Shown: positions 32,349 to 40,878, numbered from the stretch's first letter. The stretch: DNA of 46,221 nucleotides from Actinomycetes bacterium (GCA_023426375.1 JAFAAV010000011.1:1-46221), one strand, 5' to 3'. A program made the numbers and translations. Notes: generated by a model not told the origin, from the letters alone.

Positions 32349-34898
32349 CTATTCGGAATCCCCGGCCTCAGCACGCCGCGCGAGGTAAACCCCCGTGCGG
32401 CTGTCCTCGCGAGTCGCCAGGTCGGCGGGAGTTCCCGTGGCAACCACGGATCCTCCGGCCGAACCCGCACCCGGGCCCATATCGACGATCCAGTCAACGA
32501 CACTGAGCGTCCGCAGATCGTGGTCGGCGATGACCACGGTGTTGCCCGCATCTGCCAGCAATTGAAGTTGAGCGATCAGGAGATCGGCATCCGAGGGATG
32601 GAGTCCGGTCGTGGGTTCGTCCAGGATGTAGAGGCTGTGGCCACGCGATGAACGGTGCAGCTCCGAGACGAGCTTGATGCGCTGGGCCTCACCGCCGGAG
32701 AGAGTCGGCGCGCTCTGGCCCAAACTGACGTAGCCCAGACCGATGTTCTGCAGCAGCGTGAGGATCGCAGATGCCTTGGGCACGTCACTGAGGAAGTCGG
32801 CTGCCTCGTCTACGGTCATGGCGAGCACATCCGCAATCGAATGGTCGCGGTAGGTGACTTCGAGGGTCTCGGGGTTGTACCGCTTGCCGTGGCAATCGGG
32901 ACACGGCGCCGTCTCCGTGGGCATGAACAGCAACTCGATGCTGACCTCGCCATCGCCCAAGCACGTCGGGCATCGTCCCTCCGGCTGGTTGAAGGAGAAG
33001 CGACCCGCGCCGAAGCCGCGCTCCCTGGCCCCGGGCTGTTCAGCGAAAAGTTTACGAACGCCGTCGAAAAGCCCGGTGTAGGTGGCCAGGGTCGAGCGGG
33101 ACGTCCGCCCGATGGGACGTTGGTCGACTTCGATCACGCGGTCGACGGCGTCCAATCCAATCGTGGACGCGGTCTCCAGTTGCTCGCTGCCCAGGTCCCA
33201 GACGGGACCGCCGTTGACGAGCTCTTCGGCGATCTCGACAGAATCAGGATTGCGATCTTCGTCGGCTTTGAGATCGGTGGCATTGAGCTGGGCGCGAGCG
33301 GCGTCGGCGAGAGCCGTGAGAACGGTGGTCTTACCCGAACCGGAGACTCCACTGATCGCGGTGAACGCGTGCAGCGGCAAGCGGATGTCCGCGCCGGAAA
33401 GATTGTGCCCCGTGACGCCGTGCAGTTCGATCCAATCCTTGAGCTCGCGCGAAGTGTTCGGTCCCGGCGGTTCCGGAGCCGAGGGGCCGAGATAGCGTGC
33501 GGTGGCCGATTCCTCGACTTCGGCGAGACCGTCTGCCGGACCGTTGTAGAGCACGCGTCCGCCGTAGCGGCCCGCGCCCGGACCGAGGTCCACGATCCAG
33601 TCCGCGGTGCGGATGATCTGTGCGTTGTGCTCGACCACGAAGACCGTGTTGCCGTCGTCCTTGAGTCGCTTCAGCGCGCCGAGGAGCAGTTCGAGGTCGG
33701 AGGGATGGAGCCCCGCTGAGGGTTCGTCGAGCACGTAGAGGACTCCGAAGAGTCCACTGCGCAACTGGGTGGCCAGATGCAGTCGCTTGAGTTCACCGCT
33801 TGAGAGCGTCGACGTCGGTCGCGCGGTTTCGAGGTAGCCGAGCCCGATATCGACCATGGTCGTGATGTGGTCCTGGAGGACATCAATGAGCGCAAGAGCG
33901 GCTTGTCTGCGTTCGACGGAGAGCTCGTCGGTAGCCGGGTGTGTGCGAGCGGCGTCGAGGAACGAGGCGAGGTCGTCGAGGGGGAGGCGGGCGGCGTCGG
34001 CGATATCCATACCGGCGATCGTCACCGCCAGAGCTTCCGGATTGAGGCGCTTGCCGTGGCAGGTGGGGCAGAGCTGGTCGGTCATGAACGACGCGGCCTT
34101 CGCGCGCATTCGGGCCGACGGGGAATCCGCGAAGGTGTGCTCGACCCAGCGTTTGGGGCTCATGTACGTGCCGTTGTAGCGATCGCCGATGCGGACGGTG
34201 GGTTGCTCGTCGGTGGTGAGCACCCACTCGCGCGTATCGGCGGGCAGGGATTTGAACGGGACGTCGATGTCGATGCCGAGGACGCGGAGGATCCGACGGT
34301 TGTTCTTGCCGCCGAACGCACCCGGCCACGCGACGATGGCGCCGTCGTCGATACTCAGCGAGGGGTCGCCGACGAGTTTGTCGATGTCGACCAGGAGGAG
34401 ACGTCCCATGCCCGAGCAGGTGCGGCAGGCGCCGACCGCGGTATTGGGGGAGAAGCTGTCCGAATCCAGGGGAGCGGCGTCGCGCGGGAAGGTGCCGGCG
34501 AGATCGGCGGGGCGGTAGCCCTCGGGGTAGGTACCCGAACGCGAGAAGAGCATGCGCAGGACGTTCGAAATCCGGGACACGGTGCCGACCGACGAGCGCG
34601 TGCTCCCCGCGTGTTGCTGGCGCAGCGCCACAGCCGGTGGGAGGCCGCTGATGAGCCGGACGTGCGGAGCGGAACCTTGGTCGATGAGCCGGCGCGCGTA
34701 GGGCGAGACCGACTCGAGGTAGCGCTGGCGGGAGTGCGAATAGATCGTGCCGAACGCGAGCGAGGATTTCCCCGATCCGGAGATTCCGGTGAAGGCGACC
34801 ACGGTGTCGCGGGGGATGTCGACGTCGAGCGCTCGCAAGTTGTGTTCGCGGGCACCGCGGACGGCGATGTGTCCGGGGACTGCGTCGCTCGTTTCCAA
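32349..34898 (-). CDS. UvrA-like ABC ATPase (drug-resistance paralogue type)
   Basis: TTG 34898, preceded by AGGAGA, starts a 849-residue protein (METSDAVPGHIAVRGAREHN). Longer frames would run into the divergent promoter. It has tandem ABC domains as in UvrA: Walker A TGISGSGKSSLAFGTIYSHS and SGVSGSGKTTVLTALADAAR, signatures STLSSGELKRLHLATQLRS and LSGGEAQRIKLVSELHRSS, and Walker B VLDEPSAGLHPSDLELL and ILDEPTTGLHPSDADLL. Zinc-type pairs are CPTCHGKR and CPTCLGDGE...CPDCHGKR. True UvrA is about 950 residues. The shorter form fits the UvrA-like group linked to resistance against DNA-binding drugs (DrrC-like), and the loss of the UvrB-binding segment is inferred from length. Confidence 0.88.
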   Translation of the reverse strand: METSDAVPGHIAVRGAREHNLRALDVDIPRDTVVAFTGISGSGKSSLAFGTIYSHSRQRYLESVSPYARRLIDQGSAPHVRLISGLPPAVALRQQHAGSTRSSVGTVSRISNVLRMLFSRSGTYPEGYRPADLAGTFPRDAAPLDSDSFSPNTAVGACRTCSGMGRLLLVDIDKLVGDPSLSIDDGAIVAWPGAFGGKNNRRILRVLGIDIDVPFKSLPADTREWVLTTDEQPTVRIGDRYNGTYMSPKRWVEHTFADSPSARMRAKAASFMTDQLCPTCHGKRLNPEALAVTIAGMDIADAARLPLDDLASFLDAARTHPATDELSVERRQAALALIDVLQDHITTMVDIGLGYLETARPTSTLSSGELKRLHLATQLRSGLFGVLYVLDEPSAGLHPSDLELLLGALKRLKDDGNTVFVVEHNAQIIRTADWIVDLGPGAGRYGGRVLYNGPADGLAEVEESATARYLGPSAPEPPGPNTSRELKDWIELHGVTGHNLSGADIRLPLHAFTAISGVSGSGKTTVLTALADAARAQLNATDLKADEDRNPDSVEIAEELVNGGPVWDLGSEQLETASTIGLDAVDRVIEVDQRPIGRTSRSTLATYTGLFDGVRKLFAEQPGARERGFGAGRFSFNQPEGRCPTCLGDGEVSIELLFMPTETAPCPDCHGKRYNPETLEVTYRDHSIADVLAMTVDEAADFLSDVPKASAILTLLQNIGLGYVSLGQSAPTLSGGEAQRIKLVSELHRSSRGHSLYILDEPTTGLHPSDADLLIAQLQLLADAGNTVVIADHDLRTLSVVDWIVDMGPGAGSAGGSVVATGTPADLATREDSRTGVYLARRAEAGDSE

Positions 34899-34967
34899 TG
34901 GTTCTCCTAAGGATCTTCGTATCTTCGACCGAATCTCCGGGCGAAGGCGACACCAAGGTGCCCCTAC

Positions 34968-34973
34968 TAAACT
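34968..34973 (+). promoter_or_regulatory. -10 box for the GNAT gene
   Basis: TAAACT (TANNNT) ends 7 bases before ATG 34981 and no Shine-Dalgarno is seen, so a leaderless transcript is likely. Confidence 0.45.
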
Positions 34974-34980
34974 AGGCGTT

Positions 34981-35643
34981 ATGGGCCAAACAACCGAAGC
35001 AACTACATCCCCCAACCCTGCCAAAACGAAAGCAGACATCAAGGTGCAGCCCGCCGCACTCGCGGACTTGGACCGTGCGGCCAAGGTCCTCGCGGATGCG
35101 TTCTCCAGGGACGCCTACGCAACTGGGCTATTGCCCTCCGGCGACGTGACGAGCCAGCTGTACAAGATCTTCAAAGTGCAGCTCAAACACACCTTCAAGT
35201 ACGGAGGTCACGTGTGGCTCGCAATCGATGCTGCGACTGATGAACTGCTGGGCGTCTCCGAATGGGGAGCACCGGGAACGAATCCGGGCTTCCTTTCGCA
35301 GGCTCCCGAGCTCCCTGCTTACCTCAGTGTTTTCCGATCACGCATCCTCGACGCTGCGATCACCGATAACAACGCAGAGAAGCACCGCCCGCTCGTTCCG
35401 CACTGGTACCTAAAGGCCATTGGCACCACGGAACAGGCCCGCGGTCGCGGCGCGGGGTCGGCACTGATTCGCCACCGTCTGGCGGAAGCGGATGCCACCG
35501 GAACTCCCGCTTATCTCGAGTCCTCTTCCGAGGCCAACATGCCCTACTACGAGAAGTTCGGGTTCGTGGAGCGCAGCAGGATTCCAAGCCGTGGCACCGT
35601 TGAGACCATCGGCATGTGGCGGCCCGCTCAGACCAAGGGTTAG
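34981..35643 (+). CDS. GNAT-family N-acetyltransferase
   Basis: ATG 34981 gives 220 residues. Upstream in-frame codons lie in the divergent UvrA-like gene. The fold begins at about residue 20 (IKVQPAALADLDRAAKVLAD). The acetyl-CoA binding signature is GTTEQARGRGAGSALIRHRL, followed by YLESSSEANMPYYEKFGFVE, the standard end of GNAT domains. The substrate is unknown. It is divergent from the UvrA-like gene with only 82 bases between starts, so a shared role in coping with a toxic compound is possible but unproven. The last 4 bases overlap the convergent lipoprotein gene, and its final codons recur as a remnant at 36184-36225. Confidence 0.85.
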   Translation: MGQTTEATTSPNPAKTKADIKVQPAALADLDRAAKVLADAFSRDAYATGLLPSGDVTSQLYKIFKVQLKHTFKYGGHVWLAIDAATDELLGVSEWGAPGTNPGFLSQAPELPAYLSVFRSRILDAAITDNNAEKHRPLVPHWYLKAIGTTEQARGRGAGSALIRHRLAEADATGTPAYLESSSEANMPYYEKFGFVERSRIPSRGTVETIGMWRPAQTKG

Positions 35644-36086
35644 TCCTGTTTCTCCAATTGCATGGTGGTCGTAGTTCCCATCGCACTCACTTCGTAGGTA
35701 ATCAAATCGTTCTCATAGGAGAAAGTCTTCGACTCGCTCGTAGATGCCAGCCAGGCTGATTCCATTGCTTCCATGTCACCTTTTGACTCCCAGGTGAATG
35801 CTCCAGGAGAGTCAGGTGCCTCGAAGGTTCCGGTCCAGTACAACGATTTCGACTTGTCCTCATCACTAACCCAGTTGATGGTGATTGTTTCGTCATCGAT
35901 GGTCGCTTCTTGGTAATCCGTATCAGCTTCGATTTGCTTCCAGGTTCCCGTTAGATCGGGGGCAGCCTCTGTCGTTACAGGGGCCGACGGGGACTCACCA
36001 CCTTCATCCCCGCTGCCGCACGCTGTCATGGACAAGGCGAGCAAGGGAAGTGCTGCAAGGCTGAATGCAAATCGGTAGCGTCTCAT
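35640..36086 (-). CDS. small putative lipoprotein
   Basis: ATG 36086, preceded by AGAAGGA, gives 148 residues; a longer frame adds nine unsupported residues. MRRYRFAFSLAALPLLALSM is a lipoprotein signal peptide leading to the lipobox residue Cys23 in MTAC. A Ser/Glu/Thr-rich linker follows, then a beta-rich domain of about 100 residues (LTGTWKQIEADTDYQEATID, ITINWVSDEDKSKSLYWTGT) that resembles lipocalin-like small extracytoplasmic domains. It is probably anchored to the outer face of the membrane. The function is unknown. The stop overlaps the GNAT stop on the opposite strand. Confidence 0.75.
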   Translation of the reverse strand: MRRYRFAFSLAALPLLALSMTACGSGDEGGESPSAPVTTEAAPDLTGTWKQIEADTDYQEATIDDETITINWVSDEDKSKSLYWTGTFEAPDSPGAFTWESKGDMEAMESAWLASTSESKTFSYENDLITYEVSAMGTTTTMQLEKQD

Positions 36087-36121
36087 GGCGAGTCCTTCTG
36101 ATTGTGGGGGCAACCACTTAG

Positions 36122-36151
36122 AGCGTAGGCCCGTCTTGACCCGGACAAGGG
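36122..36151 (-). promoter_or_regulatory. possible lipoprotein promoter
   Basis: On the - strand TACGCT (36127-36122) is a TANNNT box with CCTTGT about 17 bases before it, giving a leader of about 28 bases with an AAGGA ribosome site. Confidence 0.4.
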
Positions 36152-36183
36152 AATGTTTCGTGGCTTGGTTGGGTGCTTATTGA

Positions 36184-36225
36184 ACTGTCGAGACCATCGG
36201 CATGTGGCGGCCAGCCCAGCGCTGA
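36184..36225 (+). pseudogene. 14-codon remnant of a second GNAT gene
   Basis: The bases encode TVETIGMWRPAQR and a stop. The first 12 residues are identical to the end of the intact GNAT protein (TVETIGMWRPAQ). Over the 33 bases from GTC to CAG the DNA differs at three third-codon positions only, all synonymous. A stop lies just upstream, so nothing else of the gene remains. Confidence 0.75.
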
Positions 36226-36286
36226 AAAACCGCGTCAGAACAGGTCACAAGGTGTGTTCATTTACCCGACCGTAACCTGCTCCCGA

Positions 36287-36292
36287 TAACAT
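36287..36292 (+). promoter_or_regulatory. possible -10 box for the alcohol dehydrogenase gene
   Basis: TAACAT (TANNNT) lies 25 bases before the ATG, leaving room for the AGGGAG ribosome site. The -35 is unclear. Confidence 0.3.
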
Positions 36293-36317
36293 TGTTCTTA
36301 TACCGAAGGGAGCAGTG

Positions 36318-37367
36318 ATGAAGGCAGTTGTCGTCGAATCGTTCAAGAAATTCCCGGTTCTCAAAGAGGTGGAGAAGCCCACTCCGGGCCCGGGGGAGGT
36401 GCTCCTGAAGATCGCTGGCGCGGGTGCCTGTCACTCGGATGTCGCGATCTTCAACGACTTCGAATCTGACCCCAACGGTGGTCTCATGGAGCCGCCGTTC
36501 ATCCTCGGTCACGAGAACTCCGGCTGGGTCGAGGAAGTCGGCCCCGGCGTTACCGGATTCAATAAGGGCGACGCTTACCTCTGCTACGGCCCCATCGGCT
36601 GTGGCCACTGCCCGCCGTGCACGCGCGGCCAGGACACCTATTGCGAGAACCCGCACGAGGTCGGCTTCATGGCCAACGGCATCGGCCGCGACGGCGGCAT
36701 GGCCGAATACATGGTCGCCCCCGCACGTAATTTGGTTCCGCTCGGTGACGACGTCGATCCCGTCGCCGCAGCGCCCCTCGCCGACGCCGGCCTTACCCCG
36801 TACCACGCCATCAAGCGCGTCCTCCCGTACCTCGACAAGGGCGGCAGCACCGCACTGGTCATCGGTCTGGGCGGTTTGGGTCTGGTGGGCGTGCAGATCC
36901 TCAAAGCGCTCACCGGCGCCACGGTCATCGCAACCGACATGAAGCCAGAAGCCATGGCCGAGGCCGAGAAGTTCGGCGCTGTCACCGTTCCCGGTGGCGA
37001 AGGCCAGGCCGCCAAGATCCGCGAACTCACGGGCGGCCGCGGCGTCGACGCCGTGTTCGACTTCGTCGGTGCCGGCCCCACCATCGCACTCGGTGCCGCG
37101 ACCGTTGCACAGCGAGGCTCACTGACCGTTGTGGGCATCGCGGGCGGCGAATTCGCGTGGAACTTCTTCGCTGTGCCTTATGAAGTGAATTTCTCCTCCA
37201 CCTACTGGGGCACCATCGAGGAACTCCACGAGGTGGTCGCGATGTACCGCGCCGGCCAGATCGTCCCGGCCGTCGAGAAGTACACGCTCGACAACGCACT
37301 CGAGGCGTACGAAAAGTTGCGTGACGGCACCCTGTCCGCGCGCGCCGTCGTCGCCCCTCACGCCTGA
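36318..37367 (+). CDS. zinc-dependent NAD(P) alcohol dehydrogenase
   Basis: ATG 36318 is preceded by AAGGGAG; 349 residues, normal for medium-chain dehydrogenases. Catalytic zinc ligands are C38 (GACHSD) and H65-E66 (GHENSGWVEEVG). The structural zinc is bound by C95, C98, C101 and C109 (CGHCPPCTRGQDTYC). The Rossmann loop is VIGLGGLGLVGVQ. It oxidises or reduces alcohols and aldehydes. The exact substrate is unclear, and GHENSGWVEEVGPGVTGFNK with NPHEVGFMANGIGRDGGMAE suggests the NAD-dependent aryl/primary alcohol group. It stands alone and is followed by a hairpin. Confidence 0.9.
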   Translation: MKAVVVESFKKFPVLKEVEKPTPGPGEVLLKIAGAGACHSDVAIFNDFESDPNGGLMEPPFILGHENSGWVEEVGPGVTGFNKGDAYLCYGPIGCGHCPPCTRGQDTYCENPHEVGFMANGIGRDGGMAEYMVAPARNLVPLGDDVDPVAAAPLADAGLTPYHAIKRVLPYLDKGGSTALVIGLGGLGLVGVQILKALTGATVIATDMKPEAMAEAEKFGAVTVPGGEGQAAKIRELTGGRGVDAVFDFVGAGPTIALGAATVAQRGSLTVVGIAGGEFAWNFFAVPYEVNFSSTYWGTIEELHEVVAMYRAGQIVPAVEKYTLDNALEAYEKLRDGTLSARAVVAPHA

Positions 37368-37380
37368 TAGCTGGCGAAAC

Positions 37381-37414
37381 AAGGCCCGCGATCATCACTG
37401 GTCGCGGGCCTTCC
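37381..37414 (+). terminator. adh terminator
   Basis: The 13-bp stem (37381-37393 with 37400-37412, one G-U) has a 6-base loop. The following tail is only modestly T-rich (CCTCCTGT). Confidence 0.65.
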
Positions 37415-37523
37415 TCCTGTCCAAATTTCCGCCGACGACGCCGCTCTCACCCTCCCAAGGGGGTGGCACCTCACGCGCTGGTTCCGTAGCGTGGTGAAAA
37501 ACAATCGAAAGGCGGCTTACTTC

Positions 37524-38000
37524 ATGACCACGAAAACGATCGAGACGTACTTGCAGGACCATCACGCAGGGTCGGCCGCTGGTGTGGATGCGTTCCGGCG
37601 AGTGTCCGAGGGACACAGCGACCGCGAGGTGCGGGCGAAAGTCACGCGCATGGCCTATGACGTTGCCGAGGACCAGCGGTCGCTCGAAGCGATCATGTCC
37701 GCATTCCATGTGAAGCCCAACCAGTTGAAGGACGTCCCCGCACGCCTCGCGGAAAAGATCGCCCGGTTCAAGCCGAACGAGCGAGTGACCCAACGCTCGC
37801 CGCTGTCCGACATTGAGGAACTGGAGGCTCTGACAGCTGCTGTTCACGCCAAGTCGCTCGGGTGGCGCCTTCTCCTGGAAGTCAATGATGACCGTCTCGA
37901 TAAGACACTGCTCCAGAAACTGCTTGATCGCGCCCGTGAGCAAGAGGACGAGCTGGAAGCGCTGCGGTTGAAACAAGCTTCGAAGCTCGAGCGCTCGTAA
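37524..38000 (+). CDS. conserved all-helical protein (ferritin-like appearance)
   Basis: ATG 37524, preceded by AAAGGCGG, gives 158 residues; an in-frame GTG at 37491 would lie ahead of this ribosome site. The sequence is almost entirely helical: TIETYLQDHHAGSAAGVDAF, VRAKVTRMAYDVAEDQRSLE, SPLSDIEELEALTAAVHAKS, then LDKTLLQKLLDRAREQEDEL. This looks like the ferritin-like four-helix proteins of about 160 residues common in actinobacteria. The D-E-H residues spaced along the helices could bind metal, but a full diiron motif is not evident. Its function is unknown. It is a single gene followed by a terminator. Confidence 0.72.
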   Translation: MTTKTIETYLQDHHAGSAAGVDAFRRVSEGHSDREVRAKVTRMAYDVAEDQRSLEAIMSAFHVKPNQLKDVPARLAEKIARFKPNERVTQRSPLSDIEELEALTAAVHAKSLGWRLLLEVNDDRLDKTLLQKLLDRAREQEDELEALRLKQASKLERS

Positions 38001-38052
38001 TCGACATGGTCGCCACGGTCACCTGAATTCGAAAGGCCTAAAGATTAGAGAC

Positions 38053-38087
38053 AAGCCCGGAGTCGCCGATTAGGCGCCCCGGGCTTT
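38053..38087. terminator. terminator between the helical protein and mrpG
   Basis: AAGCCCGG (38053-38060) pairs with CCGGGCTT (38079-38086), with an inner CGCC/GGCG stem. It lies between convergent genes and may serve both. The remaining bases 38088-38259 hold nothing I can name. Confidence 0.7.
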
Positions 38088-38259
38088 ACTCTTTCAAAAC
38101 CGTGAACCTACGAACGGGTTTCTCACCCAGGGCGGAGCACAGAACGAATAGAGGTCCACTGGTACACGGTTTTTTCGGGGTATGTCCGCCCCTCTAAACG
38201 TTCAGTTGTGAACTCATCCGTCCTGCCCGCTGCGCGTTCCCGGATGTCGTGTACTCAGT

Positions 38260-38649
38260 TCAAGAACGGCGTTCTGCAGCTCCGCGTTCGGTGGAGAGTT
38301 CCTCTTCCTCAACATCGTGTTCCGGTGTCGCCTCCGCCAGTTCGTCGAACTCGAAGTGCTCCAAGGGAGTGCGGGTGATGTAGGTTGCTCGGGCGATCGC
38401 CATGGTGCCCACAGCGGATGACGCCAGGTGCACCACCAGAATGAGCACCACCTTCACCACGTTCGGAATCGATGGTTGCAGTGCCAGGGCCCCGGCCACA
38501 ATCAGCACGATGCCCACACCGCCCGCCGTGCCAACAGCCGAGACGCGCATGTACGCATCCGGGAAGCGCAGCACACCGAGAGCGGCGGTTGCGAACACCA
38601 GGGCACCGATCACGATGGTGATGTTTCCGATGATCGTCAGAAGATCCAT
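38260..38649 (-). CDS. mrpG: Na+/H+ antiporter subunit G
   Basis: ATG 38649 shares its A with the mrpF stop (TGATG); 129 residues. It is the small membrane subunit MrpG (MnhG/PhaG) with three predicted helices (LLTIIGNITIVIGALVFATA, GGVGIVLIVAGALALQP, VLILVVHLASSAVGTMAIAR). FPDAYMRVSAVGTAGGVGIV is the family signature. The acidic C-terminal tail (about 25 residues) is hydrophilic. It is the last gene of the operon. Confidence 0.92.
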   Translation of the reverse strand: MDLLTIIGNITIVIGALVFATAALGVLRFPDAYMRVSAVGTAGGVGIVLIVAGALALQPSIPNVVKVVLILVVHLASSAVGTMAIARATYITRTPLEHFEFDELAEATPEHDVEEEELSTERGAAERRS

Positions 38650-38906
38650 CAGCGCTTCCCCCTCGTGAGTGCGCGGGCCAGGGACAGGGCGCTCAGGAAC
38701 CCCACGAGCGCAGCCACCAGAACGATGTCGAACGTGTACTCATTGGCAGCTCGGATTCCGAACAACGCGATGAGTCCCACGAAACCGAACAACAACAGGT
38801 CACCGGCAACGGCGCGATCGGCTTGGGTCGGCCCTCGCAGAATTCGGTAGGTAGATGCCAGACACGCGATGCCGATAATCAGAATTCCTAGATCCACCCC
38901 GATCAT
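38649..38906 (-). CDS. mrpF: Na+/H+ antiporter subunit F
   Basis: ATG 38906 overlaps the mrpE stop (ATGA); 85 residues. Three transmembrane helices are visible with the MrpF signature YRILRGPTQADRAVAGDLLL. The subunit belongs to the hetero-oligomeric Mrp complex in the cytoplasmic membrane. Length is normal. Confidence 0.92.
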   Translation of the reverse strand: MIGVDLGILIIGIACLASTYRILRGPTQADRAVAGDLLLFGFVGLIALFGIRAANEYTFDIVLVAALVGFLSALSLARALTRGKR

Positions 38907-39304
38907 GAGGGTGCTCCTTCCCTGCGAATCCCGCGCAGCATCCGGGTTTCCATGTCACGCAGTTCCTCGCGGGTGGCGTCCGCGCTACCGGAATACAGGC
39001 TGTGCACGTAGATCGTCAACGGCCCAGTTTTGGCCGGTGATGAACCGGCCACATCCGCCTGCGACACCTTGGAGTCCGTGTTGAGCCCCAGCGTGAGGGT
39101 GCCCGGTGTCAGCGTGATGAGCGCAGCCAGCAGCGTGATCTCGTAATCGTTGCGGCACTGACTGTCGAACGCGGTGATACCGGGAGTGGAGTTTTGCCCG
39201 GGCGTCAGATTGTCCTTCAGAACGGCCGCGCTGGAGGTCACCATTTCCTTGGCGAACCACAGGAAGAAACCGATACATCTGAATGGCCACGTCAACCAAC
39301 TCAT
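38903..39304 (-). CDS. mrpE: Na+/H+ antiporter subunit E
   Basis: ATG 39304 overlaps the mrpD stop; 133 residues. The typical MrpE region is FFLWFAKEMVTSSAAVLKDN, followed by LLAALITLTPGTLTLGLNTD. It is shorter than many MrpE proteins (about 160) because the usual N-terminal helix pair is reduced: only one helix precedes the WFAKEM motif. This is a short actinobacterial form or an N-terminal loss. It is coupled to mrpD and mrpF by 4-base overlaps. Confidence 0.88.
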   Translation of the reverse strand: MSWLTWPFRCIGFFLWFAKEMVTSSAAVLKDNLTPGQNSTPGITAFDSQCRNDYEITLLAALITLTPGTLTLGLNTDSKVSQADVAGSSPAKTGPLTIYVHSLYSGSADATREELRDMETRMLRGIRREGAPS

Positions 39305-40878
39305 GAACCCATCACCGCCTGTACGTATGCCGTGGTGTCGAGTAATCCTTCGGCCGCGACCGCAGAGAGTCCCAGAAGGAGTTCAGCACCCAGGCCGAGC
39401 CCGAGCGTGATCGCGGCGGTAAACAGGGCCGGCCCGGCCAGCGCCATACCGATCCGTGGTCGCTCGGCCACGGCGGTCGCCGACGACACTGGAGCCTGTT
39501 TTGTGGCGACTCCACCGGAAGGCGAGGGAGCAGAAGGAATCGCGGGAGCGTCGTCGTCGGCGTCGGAATTCGAGGCCTTGGAATCTCCCCAGAACACGCC
39601 GTTCCAGATCTTGAGCATGGACAGCAAGGTGACCAGGCTGACCAGGAGCATGACCACGACCGCGGCGATCTGGCCCGCTTCGACCGAGGCCAGGATCAGC
39701 GTGAACTTGGCGACGAAGCCCGAGAACGGCGGCAACCCGGCGAGCGAGAGGGCCGCGATGAAGAACGCGACCGCAATGACCGGCTCGCGTTTGGCAATGC
39801 CCGAGAGCTTGCCGATCTCACCCGTGCCGTAGCGGACCTCGACCGCGCCGGTGGACAGGAACAGTGAGGCCTTCACGATCATGTGGTGGAGCAGGTAGAA
39901 GATGCCCGCGGTGAGTCCGGCGAACGTGAACAGTGCGACGCCCAGCAGGATGTACCCGATCTGGCTGATCATGTGGAACGCCAGGATGGAACGCGTGGTT
40001 TTCTCGCCGACCGCGCCCAGCACACCGATGACCATGGTCAGGCAGAACAGCGTCACGCCGATCCAGAGCCAGCGGGAGTCGCCGTCGAAGAGGACGGCGT
40101 ACATGCGGTAGATGCCGTAAATCGCGACCTTGGTGTGCAAACCCGAGAACAGGGCGGTGATGGCTGGGGAGGTCGCCGGATAGGCCGCGGCGAGCCAACC
40201 GTGCACCGGTACCACCGAGGCCTTGATCCCGAGAGCGAACAGGCAGACTGCGCCGGAGATGGCCACCGTCGGATCCGTGGTCGCGAGCCCGGCGAGTTCG
40301 GCTAGGTTCACGGTGCCCGCGGTGCCGTAGATGAAGCCCACGCCGATCAGGAACACGGTGGAGGTCAGCAAGTTCAGCGTCACGTAGAGGCGCGCGCCGG
40401 CCACTTGTTGCAACGTGCCCTTGTGCCGGGCGGCCAGGACGAACAGCCCGTAGGAGGGCAACAGCATGACCTCGATGAACACGAACAGGTTGAACAGATC
40501 AGCGGTCAGCAGGGCGCCGTTCACACCGGCGGTCAGTACCAGAACGAGCGGGGCGAAGTAGACGTTGGCCGCGCGCCCGGACGCAATCGCGAACCACGAA
40601 CACACGATGGTGAGCAGCCCGGTCACCACCAGCATGAGTGCGGTGAACATGTCGGCGACGAACGGGATGGCAATGCCGAACGGCCACGAGCTGATGCCAT
40701 GGGCGATGGCGCCGCCGGAGCGGAACTCGAGCACCAGCGCCACGGCGGCACCCACCGCGGCGATCATCGTTCCCAGAAGACCCACGGCTTGGACCACGCG
40801 GCGATCGCCCACGATGACCAACAGTGCGGCCATCATCAGCGGAACCGCCACGAACAGGGGGAGGAGTGCGGCGCTCAC
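39301..40878 (-). CDS. mrpD: Na+/H+ antiporter subunit D
   Basis: ATG 40878 overlaps the mrpC stop; 525 residues. It is an NADH-dehydrogenase-like membrane protein with about 14 helices. Conserved charged residues of the proton path are seen: Glu in FIEVMLLPSYGLFVLA, Lys in ALGIKASVVPVHGWL, His in PVHGWLAAAYPATSPA, and Lys in SGLHTKVAIYGIYRMY. HMISQIGYILLGVALFTFAG is typical of MrpD. The C-terminus from about 435 has a hydrophilic loop (DADDDAPAIPSAPSPSGG) before the last helix. Confidence 0.93.
   Translation of the reverse strand: MSAALLPLFVAVPLMMAALLVIVGDRRVVQAVGLLGTMIAAVGAAVALVLEFRSGGAIAHGISSWPFGIAIPFVADMFTALMLVVTGLLTIVCSWFAIASGRAANVYFAPLVLVLTAGVNGALLTADLFNLFVFIEVMLLPSYGLFVLAARHKGTLQQVAGARLYVTLNLLTSTVFLIGVGFIYGTAGTVNLAELAGLATTDPTVAISGAVCLFALGIKASVVPVHGWLAAAYPATSPAITALFSGLHTKVAIYGIYRMYAVLFDGDSRWLWIGVTLFCLTMVIGVLGAVGEKTTRSILAFHMISQIGYILLGVALFTFAGLTAGIFYLLHHMIVKASLFLSTGAVEVRYGTGEIGKLSGIAKREPVIAVAFFIAALSLAGLPPFSGFVAKFTLILASVEAGQIAAVVVMLLVSLVTLLSMLKIWNGVFWGDSKASNSDADDDAPAIPSAPSPSGGVATKQAPVSSATAVAERPRIGMALAGPALFTAAITLGLGLGAELLLGLSAVAAEGLLDTTAYVQAVMGS

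Noticed and set aside
34899..35084. Longer N-terminus for the UvrA-like protein
   Set aside because: It overlaps the divergent GNAT promoter and start. TTG 34898 has a good AGGAGA and matches the family start.
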